From the NCBI RefSeq assembly GCF_000801105.2, contig NC_079516.1:4092001-4156000 (forward strand): DNA of 64,000 nucleotides. Direction: 5' to 3'. Position 1 is the first letter of the stretch. Every line of letters begins with the position of its first letter. The stretch is from Raphanus sativus. Its lineage: Eukaryota > Streptophyta > Magnoliopsida > Brassicales > Brassicaceae. Made by a program: the position numbers and the translations under genes. The notes beneath the pieces are model-generated. The model worked only from the letters and a program-made list of their open reading frames with translations, was not told the origin of the DNA and did not search any database. Below, one piece after another: positions 24,658 through 37,700 of the stretch.

Positions 24658-27360
24658 TCAAAGATGACAAATGCTTATTTTCTTGCGAAGGCAGAAGTAT
24701 GTGCAAAGACGGTAGCCAAATGCCATGCCAAGCAGAACCCACAGTTCTTCTAGACCACCATTCAAGTTAACTGTGTCGAAGGATGATGAGCTCTGCAGTG
24801 TCCTGCAGCCGCCTTTGCTCGCACAATCGAAAACTTGGTCCCCTGTGTACTGAACTTTCAAAAGCAGTCTGAAGCCGTAGTGCATGAAGGACAAGTACTT
24901 CAGCCACTGCATGAACTTGGGTATGTGCTGCAAGGTGCATCAAGTAGTTAGATTTTCAAAAACAGCATGTAGCTATGATTCACTACAAAGAGCAATCCAT
25001 CCAAGTTATGATTTGCACCTGAACATAGTAACCTCCTGTTAGAAGAAACATCATTAGTACCAAAGAGGCGATCATACCAGCCCTCTTAATGCTCAACACC
25101 GAAGCTCCTAAGAACTCTCCTGCACCCTGCAGTTACATTGGAATGAACATATGTTTCAGTCTCAGAAACTGAGTGGTCTCAAGCTTTGTTATGCTTACTT
25201 GGCTAGTTATGGCTATAAGTAGTATTGTCAACACGGTGAAAAGGAAGCAGGGGACTGTCCTACTGAACCCAGCCATGAAGTAGACAATGATCATGAAGAA
25301 TGTAGGGTACAAAACGTGTGCCACCATATCACATAGTGTACTGCATACGTAGTACACGCTTAGCCTGTACATGTCTGCTTTTCTTTCTTTCACCAGGTAT
25401 ATCTTCTCGAAGGGGAACACATAAACTGCTCCAAAGAGCGATGAAGATGTCCAGAAGATGCAGATATAGAACATCAAACCAACCTGCAGTACAAGCTTAT
25501 TAGATAATCAGGAGGCCTATAGCTTTAATACAAACGCAAAAAAAAAAAAAAAAAACTTTGTAGTTTCATTACTTGGTCTCTAAGGTGTGCCTCTGTGTCT
25601 GTCTTTGATTTCCACCAGAGTAGACCCAACACAACGGCCACGCCAAGTGACTGAACTAGCCTTAGCATATCAAAGTAATCTCTACGCCGCTCTCTGAATG
25701 TTCTTCTGAATATAATCATGAACTGATCCCACCATGAAAGCGTCCAGTCCTTCTTCACTTGGATTGCTATTTGAAGATGCTCTGGAGCCTTTGTATTTCT
25801 ATGGTTTTCTTCCTTCTCTTTTGGCTCCAAGTCTGTCTTGTACCTTAGTTGCAGGTACTGCAGTTACAACACAAGAACTGAGTCCCATTAGATACACAAG
25901 TTATATAGTTTTATGACTCCCATCTCATCCTTACTTTCACAATCACGTTCTCAGAATCAGGTTGGGAGGTTTTTGTAGCCAATAGTTCTTCAGGGAGGCT
26001 AATGTCTGACACCTGTCCGGTTGCCAAGTCTAGCAAAAACTCTGCTGGGTTCATTGCAATTTCAGGTAAGATTCTCAGAGATGAGAAGTACTCCATAGCT
26101 TCTCTTGCTTTGCCATAGTATGCAGGGTGGCCTTCTGAGATCAGTAGGAGCTTGTCAAACATGTGAAACATTCTGCTTGAGGGTTGGTGAATTGTTGTAA
26201 TAACAGTCCTTCCTGCCTGCAAAACCAAAAAATAGAATCTTATGCTTTCTATATCTGTTTGCAGGTAATAAAAATGATGTCACCTTAGCCACTCCTTGCA
26301 GAATATGAAGAAGCTTGGTGGCAGAAGTGGAGTCAAGTCCAGAGGTTGGCTCGTCCAGAAGCAACAAGGAAGGATCTACGAGAATCTCGTATGCTATACT
26401 CGTTCTTTTCCTTTCTCCACCTGATATTCCCTTGACAAAACCTCCTCCAACTCTTGTGTGACGGCATCTTTTAAGGGTTATTCAAGAATAAAACAGTTTA
26501 GTGTCTACAAGATATGTGTCTGGTCATCACCAATATATCATCAAGCACATGTTTGAAGAGAATGTACCTTTCAAGGCCAAGCTCTTTGATAATCATCTCC
26601 ACTTTAGCGTACTTCTGTTCCTTGCTCATGTTACTTGGAAGTCTCAAGAACGCAGCGAATGCCAAGGTCTCTTCCACAGTAAGTTGTGGCAGCAGAACAT
26701 CATCTTGTGTAACGAATCCAATTCTGGAAAAGAAAAGGATCAAATATGAGCGAATATTGAGAAACTGAGCAACTTTGCATGCGTGTGTCAGATATCTTAC
26801 CTTCTCTTGACAGAGGGACTGTAAGGAATGTCATTGTAAGTAAGCTTCCCTTTGACATTATCTGTCAATCTTCCTCCCATTATTTTCAAGAGAGTAGTTT
26901 TTCCACTACCGGAAGGACCCATTAGTGCTAGGATTTCTCCTGGACCTGTGCTTCCTGTAATACCTTTCAAAATGTGCTTGTACCCGTCTGGATCTTGATT
27001 AGTATGTGTCACCACCTTCGACACCATTGTTTTCAAGCTAGCTTGGATGTTTCTCACCTTATACTCCACATCTTCAAACTGCAGCTAATAACCCAATGAG
27101 CCTGTCTTGTAGCCTGAAACAGAAAGTAAACAGAAACCAAGGAGAGAGAGAGATGGAGGGACCTTGAGGAAGATGGGAAGAGGGGCATCTTCATGAGGAT
27201 AAGGAGAAACGAATTCTTCATGGATGTCAATTTCGGATGAGTATTGGTTTCTGAGGTAAGCTTGGGACATGAACTCCATGTTGTGAACTATGCCATTGCT
27301 TCCTGAAATCTGCATTACATGGTTGTCTTCAAGTTCTTCTGTAGATCTTTTGATCTCCAT
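24658..27360 (-). CDS. ABCG26: ABCG26-type half-size ABC transporter
   Basis: Nine exons (27360-27163, 27078-26801, 26723-26568, 26467-26284, 26216-25935, 25857-25573, 25483-25199, 25126-25019, 24927-24658) give 681 residues, as expected for a White-Brown half transporter. The nucleotide-binding domain comes first, with Walker A GPSGSGKT (120-127), the signature ISGGERKR (~225-232) and Walker B LLLLDEPTSGLD (~245-256). The membrane domain follows, with six predicted helices. In Arabidopsis ABCG26 (At3g13220) exports tapetal precursors for the pollen exine, and near-identity across all exons, as I recall that protein, supports the name. All exons are in frame and catalytic motifs are intact. 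A TATATAAC element lies ~60 bp upstream of the ATG. Confidence 0.93.
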
Positions 27361-27414
27361 TTTTTTTTTGGGTTAGTCTTGTGATGCAAGGAGTTGTTCT
27401 TAAGGTAGGGCATT

Positions 27415-27422
27415 GTTATATA
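27415..27422 (-). promoter_or_regulatory. Candidate TATA box of ABCG26
   Basis: TATATAAC on the minus strand, about 55-60 bp before the start codon, which implies a short leader. It is a motif match only. Confidence 0.4.
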
Positions 27423-27916
27423 ATGGAATGAAGTGTGTGGATCAACTGTGTCAAACCTGAAACTTTCTTACTTTTTGTGTTCTCTTTTTCTTTCCTTCTA
27501 TCATGGTGTTAGTTTGGTAGAACACATTCTTTAAATGCCTCTTAGTTTAATGGAATTAAGTTTTTTTTTTAGTTTATGCTGTGTTGACTTGCACAAGAAA
27601 ATGAGATATCAAAGTTGATTACTTTATGGCTTTCATTGTTAAGGTGTAGAATGAGTGTAGTACAATGCTCAGATAATGAGAACTTGTTTATATTTGTAAA
27701 GTTCGGAAGAATTACAAACGAACCAGACATCATCTGTTTCAAAAAGTACTACACATGGATGTCTACTAAAGAACCAAGACACCATTTCTCTCTCTCTGGT
27801 CACACACTAACTTCATCTTTGGGGGTGATGTTTCCTAACTATTTACGCATAGAATCACTCAAAAATCAAGACTTGAATATATCTTCTTACCAATCTGAAA
27901 TGTATCTCTGCTTGAC

Positions 27917-30843
27917 CTAGTAGTTGTTGTTCATATTCGTGGGTGCAGCTTGAGATTGCTGATTAGGTATGAGCGGGGGTCCTATGGGTTGTTCGTTCAC
28001 TGGAGCCTGCAGTATGGGCTGTGTTTGTTGGTATATTCCTGTGAACCCAGCCTGCAAGGTTGGGAAAGCTAATGGCTGGCCCTGAAGGGATAAGTTGTAC
28101 ATGGCACTAGCCTGCAGGTTAGCTAGACTCTGCGCACATGGAAACTATGTTAACGTCTAGCATAAGACGCAATGAGTGAGAGAGGAGAGACGGTAAAAAA
28201 ACTAACCATTTGTCCAGTTATGTAGTCTTCCTTCTTTTCTTCCTTGTTGGTAGATTCTACGGTGGCTGCTGATGGGATGTGGTTAAAAGCAGCTGCGTAC
28301 GAATCATACGGTGATGGAAATGTGATAGGTGGAGTGTTTCCGATGTTAGTTCCTGATTTGATCTGAGGGAGAGGGAGTTTATCTCCAGGAGGTAGTGGAG
28401 CATCATCTTGAGGCGGTAAGTAAGACTGTTGTTGGTACCCGTTTGGGCTCAAGAACTGGTGAATGTATGGTTGCGGCATATAAAAGGGTGGTGGATAATA
28501 GAGACCGTAAGGGAAAAAGTTTAGAGGGTATTGTTGTTGTCTGAAAAGGTTCATTGCCTGTTGAGAGGCTGCTATGGAACACTGATCAGGGTAGGAGATA
28601 GGTGTACCATCACAATTTGCAGCCTGCAATTATCAACAATATATAAAAGTCAGTGGTTAAGCATTGTACTCAAATACACTAGCAAGAAAGGTTGGCCTCA
28701 TGATGACATTGTGTGTGGCCTCTTGAACACAACTGACCTGGTGAATGTCTTTGATTGGTGAAGACTCCTCATTCATTTTATCTACTTCGGAACCTTCTAC
28801 AAGTTTAAGCTCGGTTTCAGATACTGCATTTGAAATATCATGATCCTTATCTTGAGAAATAGTTGATATATCTTCCCTGCAAACCAAATTATTGTATACG
28901 AATATTCACTCATATGAGACATTTGAGCTGTTCATGAGAATGTAGAAGCAAACAACACTGTAATATATTTACTTAAAGTAGATGTCATTCACTAACCAAT
29001 CTGAATCCCCATAGGCTGCTGTCCCATGGGAAGACTTGATCGTGGAGTCATCACGCCCAAAAGTAAAATTGTCACAAGGTGTCTCTTTGACAAAACTGGA
29101 ATCGAAGCTTCCAAACGTCAGACCATTTTCAAACATTTTGGCAACCTGAAGGTGGACAGGGAATGTTACATGGGGCCGTTCACCAACATCTGACTTCAGA
29201 AGCGATTGATTATTGACTTTATGGGCTGCAGCCTCACTCCTAGTGACTGTTCCAAGAAGGGGAAAAAAAGCCAAAGGTCGAATCAAATTAGTCTCTGCAA
29301 TCGAACTCAGGAAACATTCTGAAGCCCATAACCTGCTTAAGCTAGAAGAATACCTTGATCTGACTGGCTACCGAAATTAGAAGTGGCTGATTGCTGAGCA
29401 GAAGTAGATGATTGCTGTGAGCTCATAGAAGATCCATCTACAGCATATTGAGTATTGTTTTGTACAACAGAATCTGAAACGGGTACAGTTTCACTTGCTT
29501 TAGACTTCGTCAGCTCAGCAACATCATCGGAAGAGGAAGTAGACTTGGAGGAAGGATGTTCTTCTGTAATATTTCGGTTAGACGCCCTGAAAAAAAAAGA
29601 ATAATGCTTTAGGAGGCCCATATCCAAACTGTAAAAAAAAAATAGAAGGAAAGATATGTATGGGATACTTACTTAATGGAACAAGGTAGTGTGTCGGTTG
29701 ATGCTTTGCTAGGAGCAGGCGAAGCAGCTCCGGAACCTCTCATACTGTGATTAGCTCCACTCTGCCTTCTAAAACCTCCACTTCTTCCATTATTAGCAGC
29801 TGAAAATCAACAAAGAGATAAGTTAAGGGACGTGAGAAATTACATAAGTTAAAAGAGTATTATGTAGAGAACAATCACCAGTGTAATTTGAAGCGAAGTT
29901 CCTCCGACCATTCCTGCCCGCCTTTTCTTGTGTTTTCGGCACTAAATTCTGCAAACAGGGCAGGACACATTAATCATGAATTTCCCACAGAGGACACACC
30001 ACAGATTGTGATAACTGATAACGCAAGTTATAAGAAAGAAACATTTTTGCAACAGGAAGGGATTCATCATAACAATAACAATGAGAGAGAGAGAGAACCT
30101 CTTACCTCTTTCTTCCTCTCCCGTTTGCTTCTCACCTCATGAAATGTATCTGAAAACATTCCAAAAGATCATATGAGTACATGGCCCAATCATCAACTAA
30201 AGTGCCACCAAAACCAAAGCCATAAATCACTATGTTGATCTAGAAATCCAAAACTTGTAATCACTCACTCATCACAATCAGATCTTTTTTTTTTCAATCT
30301 CTTTTTACCGTTCCATCATCTTACAGAGAAAATCTGTGAACACTAACTACTAAACAACAGTTCCTAGTCATAAAAACCAAAAATTCAGAATATTCCATAT
30401 TAGTAGTCAAAAAGATTCCTACTTTGAACATTCCCAGGGCACATCGATCCTAACCAAACCAAACACAATTCGCATACAAACTTTATCCCGACACAATCAC
30501 ATCATCTTCCCAAACACAAAACCAAAACCCCTTGTCGAACTATTAACATAACAAAACAAACTTTTAAAAACCCTAGGAGAAGCGCGAGCTCAGTTAATTA
30601 AGCAGAAAACAAAACCCTAATGCAGAAAGCCTAAAGGGAAGGGGGGGGGCAAAATTAACCTAGAAAGAGGAGCTTCTGAGCGGTCTCATGAGGATCGTTG
30701 AAGCAATCCTTGAAGACGGAGAGGATATCCTCGTCGGAATGTTGTTTCCCTGTGTAGTCTCTGATGCTCTGAAAGGTCTCACGCAGATCGGCCGGAATCG
30801 AAACCCTAGAGCCCGCCGCATCGCCGCCGTTGGTGGTAGTCAT
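27917..30843 (-). CDS. GIP1: GBF-interacting protein 1 (GIP1-like)
   Basis: Nine exons (30843-30660, 30149-30106, 29948-29879, 29799-29673, 29586-29354, 29246-28997, 28876-28738, 28623-28207, 28129-27917) give 558 residues. The N-terminal ~60 residues (SIPADLRETFQSIRDYTG, then HSDEDILSVFKDCFNDP) are the conserved GIP1/DUF1296 domain, a UBA-like helical fold. The rest is low complexity: Ser/Gln-rich in the middle, then a Pro/Tyr/Gln-rich region (PYGLYYPPPFYMPQPY) ending in NMNNNY. GIP1 was described in Arabidopsis as a nuclear partner that raises DNA binding of G-box bZIP factors. The counterpart is probably At3g13222 (from memory). The 5' leader is GA-rich and faces tRNA-Leu. Confidence 0.88.
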
Positions 30844-31010
30844 GTTTAGGTTTTAGAGAGAGAGAGGAGGGAGGAGAGAGGAGTAGAGAGTAATGGGAGG
30901 GAGAGATGACTTGAAGAAAAGACTTCATATATAGTCCGTATAAAATTACCGCTCTCTATACGCTGACGTTACTAGTACATATAAAAGATACGAAGACGTG
31001 GAACAACAAG

Positions 31011-31050
31011 GTTGATATGGCCGAGTTGGTCTAAGGCGCCAGATTAAGGT

Positions 31051-31083
<33 letters not shown>

Positions 31084-31090
31084 TGTCAAC
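31011..31090 (+). tRNA. tRNA-Leu(AAG): tRNA-Leu (AAG)
   Basis: An 80 nt cloverleaf. The acceptor arms GTTGATA/TGTCAAC pair with one G-T wobble. The A box is TGGCCGAGTTGG and the B box GGTTCAAATCC. The anticodon loop TTAAGGT sits between CCAGA and TCTGG, giving anticodon AAG. There is a long variable arm, as expected for leucine, and no intron. A T-run at about 31095-31100 can serve as RNA polymerase III terminator. It lies between the divergent GIP1 and RRM genes. Confidence 0.95.
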
Positions 31091-31332
31091 ATTAATTTTT
31101 TACTTTTTAGACCTCCCTTAAAAATCAAAAATGGAAAATTGTTTTTTTTCTCTTCATTCCCTTATATATACGAAGTGTGGCGTAGGTATCTCAGATCTAC
31201 GATCGAATCAGCTCCGCAGCTCCTCCAAACAAAAAAAAAAAAGAAAAAGAAAAAGAAAAAACCCTAAGCTCTCTCGATCTTTCTCTCGGGATCTAAGCTT
31301 CTCGTTCAAATCATAAACACTCGAGAATCAAG

Positions 31333-31757
31333 ATGGGGTCCAGATCTCGCAACGAAAACTTTCAATCCGGCGATGGCGCTAGCCCAGGGTAACCTTCTCT
31401 CCTTCTCTCCCTCTCCTTTGTATCTTTCTGTTGTAGCAGATATTGATGTTTTGGATTCCGAATCTCGCAGGAAAATATTCATCGGAGGATTACACAAAGA
31501 CACCACTAACAGTAAGTCCCCTCCCCCTTCTTCTTCTCGTTGCCTATCTGTTAGTGATTGGATTTGGATTTTGATGTTGACTTTTTGACTGCTGGCAGCT
31601 GAGTTCAATAAGCACTTTGGAAAGTACGGAGAGATTACAGACTCGGTGATAATGAGGGATCGGCACACTGGGCTACCTAGAGGTTTCGGTTTCATCACCT
31701 TTGCTGATCCTTCTGTTGTCGATCAAGTCATCGAAGACACTCATACCTTCAATGGCA

Positions 31758-31789
<32 letters not shown>

Positions 31790-32953
31790 GTTGTACTAAT
31801 ATTATATGGGATGTTAGTTAATTAATAAGCATACAATGTTGATCAATAGTTTGTTTGTTGGAACTAGGTTGAGATCAAGAGGACGATTCCGAAAGGTGCT
31901 GGTAGTGGTGGTGGTGGTGGGAATCAGTCTAAGGATTTCAAGACTAAGAAGATTTTCGTTGGTGGTATACCCTCTTCTGTTACTGAAGGTATAAATAAAG
32001 TTCATCTTTTTCTCATGAGTGTTATTGGTTTTTTTTTTTTTTGGTGCTTGCTTATTGTTTGTGTTGTTTTAGATGAGCTTAAGGACTTTTTTGCCAAGTA
32101 TGGGACCATAGTGGAGCACCAGATTATCCGAGACCATGAAACAAACAGGTCTCGAGGTTTCGGTTTTGTGATTTTCGACAGCGAGGAGGTTGTTGATGAG
32201 TTGTTGTCCAAAGGAAACATGGTCGACATGGCAGACACTCAGGTAAAAAGCTTTGTTTGAATTAGGTCTTAAAAATTGTATTGCACGTTAAGCTTAGTAC
32301 TACCCATTAGCTTGCCATAGTAAGCTAGAAACACCCTTGGTATTAGTTTGGCAACCGTTAGCGTAGCCTAGGTTAATTAAGTTGCTTTGTTGTAGGTGGA
32401 GATCAAGAAAGCCGAACCAAAGAAATCTTCGAACCTTCGTTCACCTCCTTCTTATGGTAGTCACCCTAGAGGCCGTTCTTCCTTTAACGATAGTTATGGT
32501 GGCGCTTACGGTGGACCTTACGGAGGTTTTGATGGAGGGTATGGTCCTCCTCCAGGTCCAATTAGGTCGCATGGAGGTCCTCCTAGTAGGTTTCCTGGGG
32601 GGTATGGGTATGGTCGTGGCGGTGTAGGCCCTGAGTTTGGAGGAGGGTATGGTGGCTATGGGGGTGCTAGTTTAGGTTACAGGAGTGAACCACCCCTTGG
32701 CTATTCTAGTCGTTTTGGACCCTATGGCAGCGGGTTTGGTGCTGAGGGTTATGGAGCCGGTGGTGGTGGTTATGGTGGTGGTGGATATGGTCGTGGAGGA
32801 GGGGAAGGCTACGGGGGATATGGTGGTGGCCCAGGTTATGGTGGGGGATATGAATCAGGTGGCCCAGGTGGAAGTTATGAAGGAGCAGGTGCTCCTGGTC
32901 CATATGGCAGAGGTTATAGTAGCAGTAGTCGATACCATCCATATGCAAGATAG
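31333..32953 (+). CDS. Two-RRM glycine-rich RNA-binding protein (hnRNP A/B-like)
   Basis: Six exons (31333-31388, 31471-31511, 31599-31762, 31868-31988, 32073-32242, 32396-32953) give 369 residues. RRM1 (~19-90) has KIFIGGLHKDTT and the RNP1 octamer RGFGFITF. RRM2 (~115-190) has KIFVGGIPSSVTE and RGFGFVIF. The last exon encodes a Gly/Tyr/Arg-rich tail (GGYGYGRGG-type repeats) ending SSSSRYHPYAR. This is the plant hnRNP A/B or Musashi-like layout, and the protein likely binds mRNA in nucleus or cytoplasm. The counterpart is probably At3g13224 (from memory). A CT repeat follows the exon 3 donor. The tail repeats look intact in frame. Confidence 0.93.
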
Positions 32954-33020
32954 GCTCGAAACCGTTCAGATCCTTTTGGTAGACGCTATTTCTCTAGATT
33001 CGCGTAGGTGCATGCTATAG

Positions 33021-34075
33021 AGGAAACTAGAGTTATCTCATGTAGCGGCCACATCAGGAAGGATTTGATAAGGACAGGGAAGAGCATCTTAAAGTTTTTA
33101 ATTGCCATATTAGACATATTCTAGTTTGTGTGTGTTATGTTTAACTTAAGTTTTGCTTCTTTTCTATCTCTCAGACTTAGATTGTGTTATCTAGACTTTA
33201 GCATATTTGGGATTTGGAGTGTATTTGTCACTGTCATAAGAATGATCAGCTGGTAGTCTCTTGTTAGATGATCAGTAACTCGCTTTAAGTAACTCTATCC
33301 CTTGCTTAGTAGTTTGCGTTATCGTAAGAAATAGCTTAAGAACCTATGCACAAAGTGAATTCATCTTTCTTTAGCGCTCAAGTTTGAAGTCTTTCTTTGG
33401 TCTAATCTTACCTTAGGTTTTATTTTTGAAATACTAAAAGCTAGAACAAGGTTTTATTCAGGAAAACTGGTAACGTAAGTCTTAGCTACATTTTAGTTCT
33501 TGGTTGTTTACTTGATAAAATAACAAAATTTTGTTGTCCTACATGTCAAAATAGGCCATGGTTGTTTCTTAGCCAACAATGTTGATTTTGTTGTCTATAA
33601 TTTTAGCATCCAAATGTTAGTTTAGCCTGAGTTGAAAGTATTAAGAAAGTTGAACTGTTTGGAACTCTTACATGTAAATGTGACTATCAATTATTGAGTA
33701 ACAATTGATTGTAACTTGTACTTTATGTAAAAGACCTTGTTTATTACAGTCACAGAGTCAAAAATCATTTTGTCTTCAAGGCCCAAAATAGTTCCAGTAA
33801 ATCCCATCGTATTAGTAAAGCCCAAAATAATCAAACACAAAAGAAAGTTACTGTTTCCTTCATCTGAAAATGGCATATCTAGTCTCTTTTAGATTGTAGA
33901 TAGGAAAATCACTATTTTTAGTTGCACATTAATTTAATTTTTAATACCAAAACTTTTTCAACTCTTTAAACCTCTATAATTCCATTCTTGACTTTTTTTA
34001 GAGGTCTCTCTATTTGTAAGAAGGTAGAGAAACAATTAAACGAAGAAAGAACAGAAAGAGAAGCAAAAGAAAGTA
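33021..34075. other. Intergenic, 3' flank of RRM gene
   Basis: Downstream of the RRM stop, the first few hundred bases are probably 3' UTR. The rest is AT-rich with no gene or clear repeat. The final 60 bp form a purine-rich leader for the small gene at 34076. Confidence 0.55.
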
Positions 34076-34318
34076 ATGGAAGGAAAAGAGAAAGAAGAAG
34101 CCAACAGAGTGATGTTGATGAAGACCAAACATAAGGAGTCAGACCAAGATAAGACAAGAAGCTTACAACATGTCTCCACGTGCACAGGTGGTGGTGTTGG
34201 CTCGATGGCGGGTATGGGAAAGTCATCGAGCTTGAAGCTAAACTGTTTATGTGCACAAACCACACAACCTGGCTCCTTCAGGTGCCTTTATGCCACGTTG
34301 TATATCCATTCCCTCTAA
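34076..34318 (+). CDS. Small serine-rich-type plant protein
   Basis: A single exon of 80 residues. After a charged Lys/Glu start comes Gly/Ser-rich GGGVGSMAGMGKSSSLKLNC, then CLCAQTTQPGSFRCLYATL. The Cys-x-Cys...Thr-x-Pro-Gly-Ser-Phe-Arg-Cys pattern marks a plant family usually annotated as serine-rich protein-related, whose function is unknown. In that family the ending is usually basic after FRC, whereas here it runs into hydrophobic LYATLYIHSL, so the last residues may be altered or spliced. It is probably related to At3g13227 (from memory). Confidence 0.6.
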   Translation: MEGKEKEEANRVMLMKTKHKESDQDKTRSLQHVSTCTGGGVGSMAGMGKSSSLKLNCLCAQTTQPGSFRCLYATLYIHSL

Positions 34319-34720
34319 CCTTTCCATGTTGGCAGGAGCAGGCTCTAACTCTTAAATGATATATAATGTTGTTTCTTTTCAATTCAAACTTTATTAGACA
34401 CTAATGCGTTTGTGTACATATAAATCGTGAGATAGGCTTTGGCTTTCTTTTCATTTTTTGCACAAATGAATTAAATTTGTAACTTACAAGTTTGTAAGGT
34501 TTGAGCATTGAGAAACTAAGATTAGCGTCTGCATTGGGGAATGTTAAATCGTTATACAGTATTTCCTAATAGAAAGATTTTGTCTCCAACAAATGAGACA
34601 TGTAACACGTTGTGCTCTGTAATAGATTTACATGAAGATGAGAGAATCTAAGAAACAAATGTATTCTAGAAATGTAAGTAATAGTACAAAACTTTGGGTG
34701 AAGATAACAGATAAAGAGAC

Positions 34721-37700
34721 TCAGGTGTTGGAAGTGGGTCGTGTCCAAGAGGTCTCAGATGTAACTGTATTCCCATAGTAAGTTTTCTTGGTAGATTCGT
34801 CCCAATAAGCCTGCCAGAGAGAGAGATGATAAAGTGAGTTTGAGAATGTCTTTAGCAAAACAAAACGCTACTGAAATGGCTAATGAGCTTAATAAAGATA
34901 CCTGCCATCCCGAGGGAAGATGTGCTGAGAGTTTGGTCAGATCAGGTTTTTGTTGCTCGTCTTCTTTCTTCTTAGGCTCATCATCACCTTCACGTCTCCC
35001 TCGTTCTTTCCTCCTTTTTACTTTCTCACGCCTAAAAATCATATCATCAATGTTAACCACATCATGTCAACTAAATGAAGTTTGCATTACGAAGAGGAAC
35101 TCACCAGTCACCACCGAGTGGTTGGAAGTTAGCATTGTCTTTAGCCTCTCCACTCGCAATCTGTCGTGACTTCCATTCTTCTATTTCTCGTCGTCTTTTT
35201 CTATCTAGGATCCCGTAATTATCTTCTTCTTCCTCTTCTTCACTATCGTTTAGCTCCTCTTTCGCAGCTTTCCACTGATGAGCACAAAGTGAAGAGACAT
35301 TGAAAGTTTTGTATTTAACAGAATTTTAAGGAAAAGGGAGTGTGTGACTGTGAGGAGGTTTTCAAGAGATAAACAACGTACCTTGTCCACCAAACTAGAA
35401 ACCTTTTTGTTTGACCTCAATGTGGATGTAGTAGCAACAACTGTCCGCTTTTTAGGCCGTTTCACTGTTACCAAAAGCCAATGACAAAAACTCAGACCAC
35501 GCTCAAACTATGAATGCGATTAGAGAAGAACAATAAGATGAGTCGATAGATCATGATACCTTTAGATTGACCCTTCGCTAATACAGACGCTCCACCTGTA
35601 CCATCTGTGGATTGTGTAGCAGAGCTCAAAGATGCTGTTTCGGCAGAGTCATTGGATTTAGAGCTAGGTTCTACAGCTTTAGAAGAATCGCTTGGGATGT
35701 TGTAGTTAATAGAACCAACTCCACCGTGATTCAGTGTTGTCTCTGCAGAGACAGGAAACAGCGGAGCTACGCTATTGAGATTGTAATAAGCTTCAACAGG
35801 AGCAACTTCACTTGTACCGGGAACAGTTTCATAGTAATATGCCGACTGGGGCAGGGAGACTTGAGATCCGTCGACATGGCCATAGAACTGAGTGTTAGGA
35901 GCAACAGCGTTAGTAATGTATTGGTAACTGGACTCTGGATAGGATAAGTTGTATTGAGCAGCATAATCAGTAGGTTGCTGAATGTAAGATTGAGGTACGG
36001 TGTAGGGTACTCCCACAGAGTCACTAGACAAGGGTGGTGGAGGGACATGATCATTTTCAAGAGGTGGTGGTGGAGGAACTGGTTCACTAAAACTATCAGG
36101 CGGTGGTGGCGGAACATCTTCAATCTCAGAAGGCGGTGGTGGAACCCATTCTTCCCCCGGAGGTGGTGGAACATCTGCGTGAAGATTGGATGGCTCTGTC
36201 TGACTGAACATCTTACTATCGGAAGGAGGCACTGGAACTGGTTCTTCAACCTCCATATCCACATCCATGTCAACATCTTCCACAACTGAGGAGCCTACCT
36301 TCTGAATCTCATCTAAAGTAGTAACGTTATCAGACTGCTCAGCTGGATTGCTTTGGGAGTAAGTGGGAGATCCATCGCCACCACTCGCATCAGCTGATTC
36401 ATCTGAATGAAGAGTTTTTCCAGACTGAGCTAACTCTCCTTCTTCAACACTGTCCTGAGTTTCATCAGTTACCAGCTTTTCTTTGGGAGAGCTCTTGTCA
36501 GTCTCTGCGATTCCATCCATTACTGCAGATTTTGCAAGCTCGTAAATCTCATCGTTAACGGCGTCTTCAAGACGCTTGAGTTCTTTCTCAGTGTGGAGCC
36601 AAAAAGAAACTAAAGGCGAGGTATCATTTAAGAGCGCCTTTACATCAGAATGTCTCACTTCAAGCTCCAGTATGAACTTTGATATCTGCTCATTGCTGTG
36701 AAAGTTCCCATGAGACCTATATTTTTTTAGAAAATTAGAGAATCATATTTCAAATAAGATAAACAAACATGGGAAAACAAGAATGCTTACTTCTTCAGAG
36801 ACCTCAGCTTCTCCAGTAAACCTTCGGTTTGGCTCAACAGGCGAGAAGGGAGGTCAGTAGTCGCTCCTTGATCAACAGTAGCCTGCACATGATCTGATAC
36901 TCCTGGCCCTGTAAGCTCCTCGTGACATGGTTGGTAATTAACAGCAGTATCTATCTGACATTCAACTTGATGACCATCATTCCCTAAGCTTTTGGCATAA
37001 CGATCTTCACTTTTGCTTCTTTCACCCAGCTCAGCTGTTAGGGAGGTCGAACCATCAGTTCCTGTGTACATATTTTCCATGGGTTGCTGCAAATAGGTTG
37101 GTTCAACACCAGAAATCAAGTTGTACGCGTCTGTAACCATATGCCCAGAATCATTGTATCCAGTCCCATATGCCGTAGCAGTTTGAGTCAAAACCGCAGG
37201 AACTTCCCAAGAAGTTTCACCAGTTAGTGTGTTCCAGTAGTAATACTGATTGCTCTCCTCATGCAAAATCATCTTCCACTGCGAAGTAACATCCGTGGGA
37301 GCGGGAGCATGATACTCTAAAGACACGGTGCCAGATGCTTGAACTGAAGGATTTGTCTGCTTGTTTAGTCCATCAAAGGCTGTCGAGTTACTCGCTGCGA
37401 CATAACCACTTCCCCCTTCCGCCTTAAAATAAGAAGCAGAAGAATCCTCCCCTGTTTGTTGTCGGTCAACCATCTGCATAGTCGTGTCTGCACCAGATTT
37501 GACATTTGTATCTTTGTGTGCTTCAACCTGGTTTAAATAAAATTAATCAGGACTAACAGAGATAACATCAGTAAAGCCGATATATATATAGAAGTTAATA
37601 ATTGTTACCTGCTCATTTTTATTGGCTAAAGAAGTATCGACAGCAGCATCACCTGCCTTCTCCTTATCCTCCTCCTCCTCTTCTTCTACCTCCTCATCAC

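Noticed and set aside
25541..25559. A-run in ABCG26 intron as another micro-insertion
   Set aside because: No flanking direct repeat found around it.
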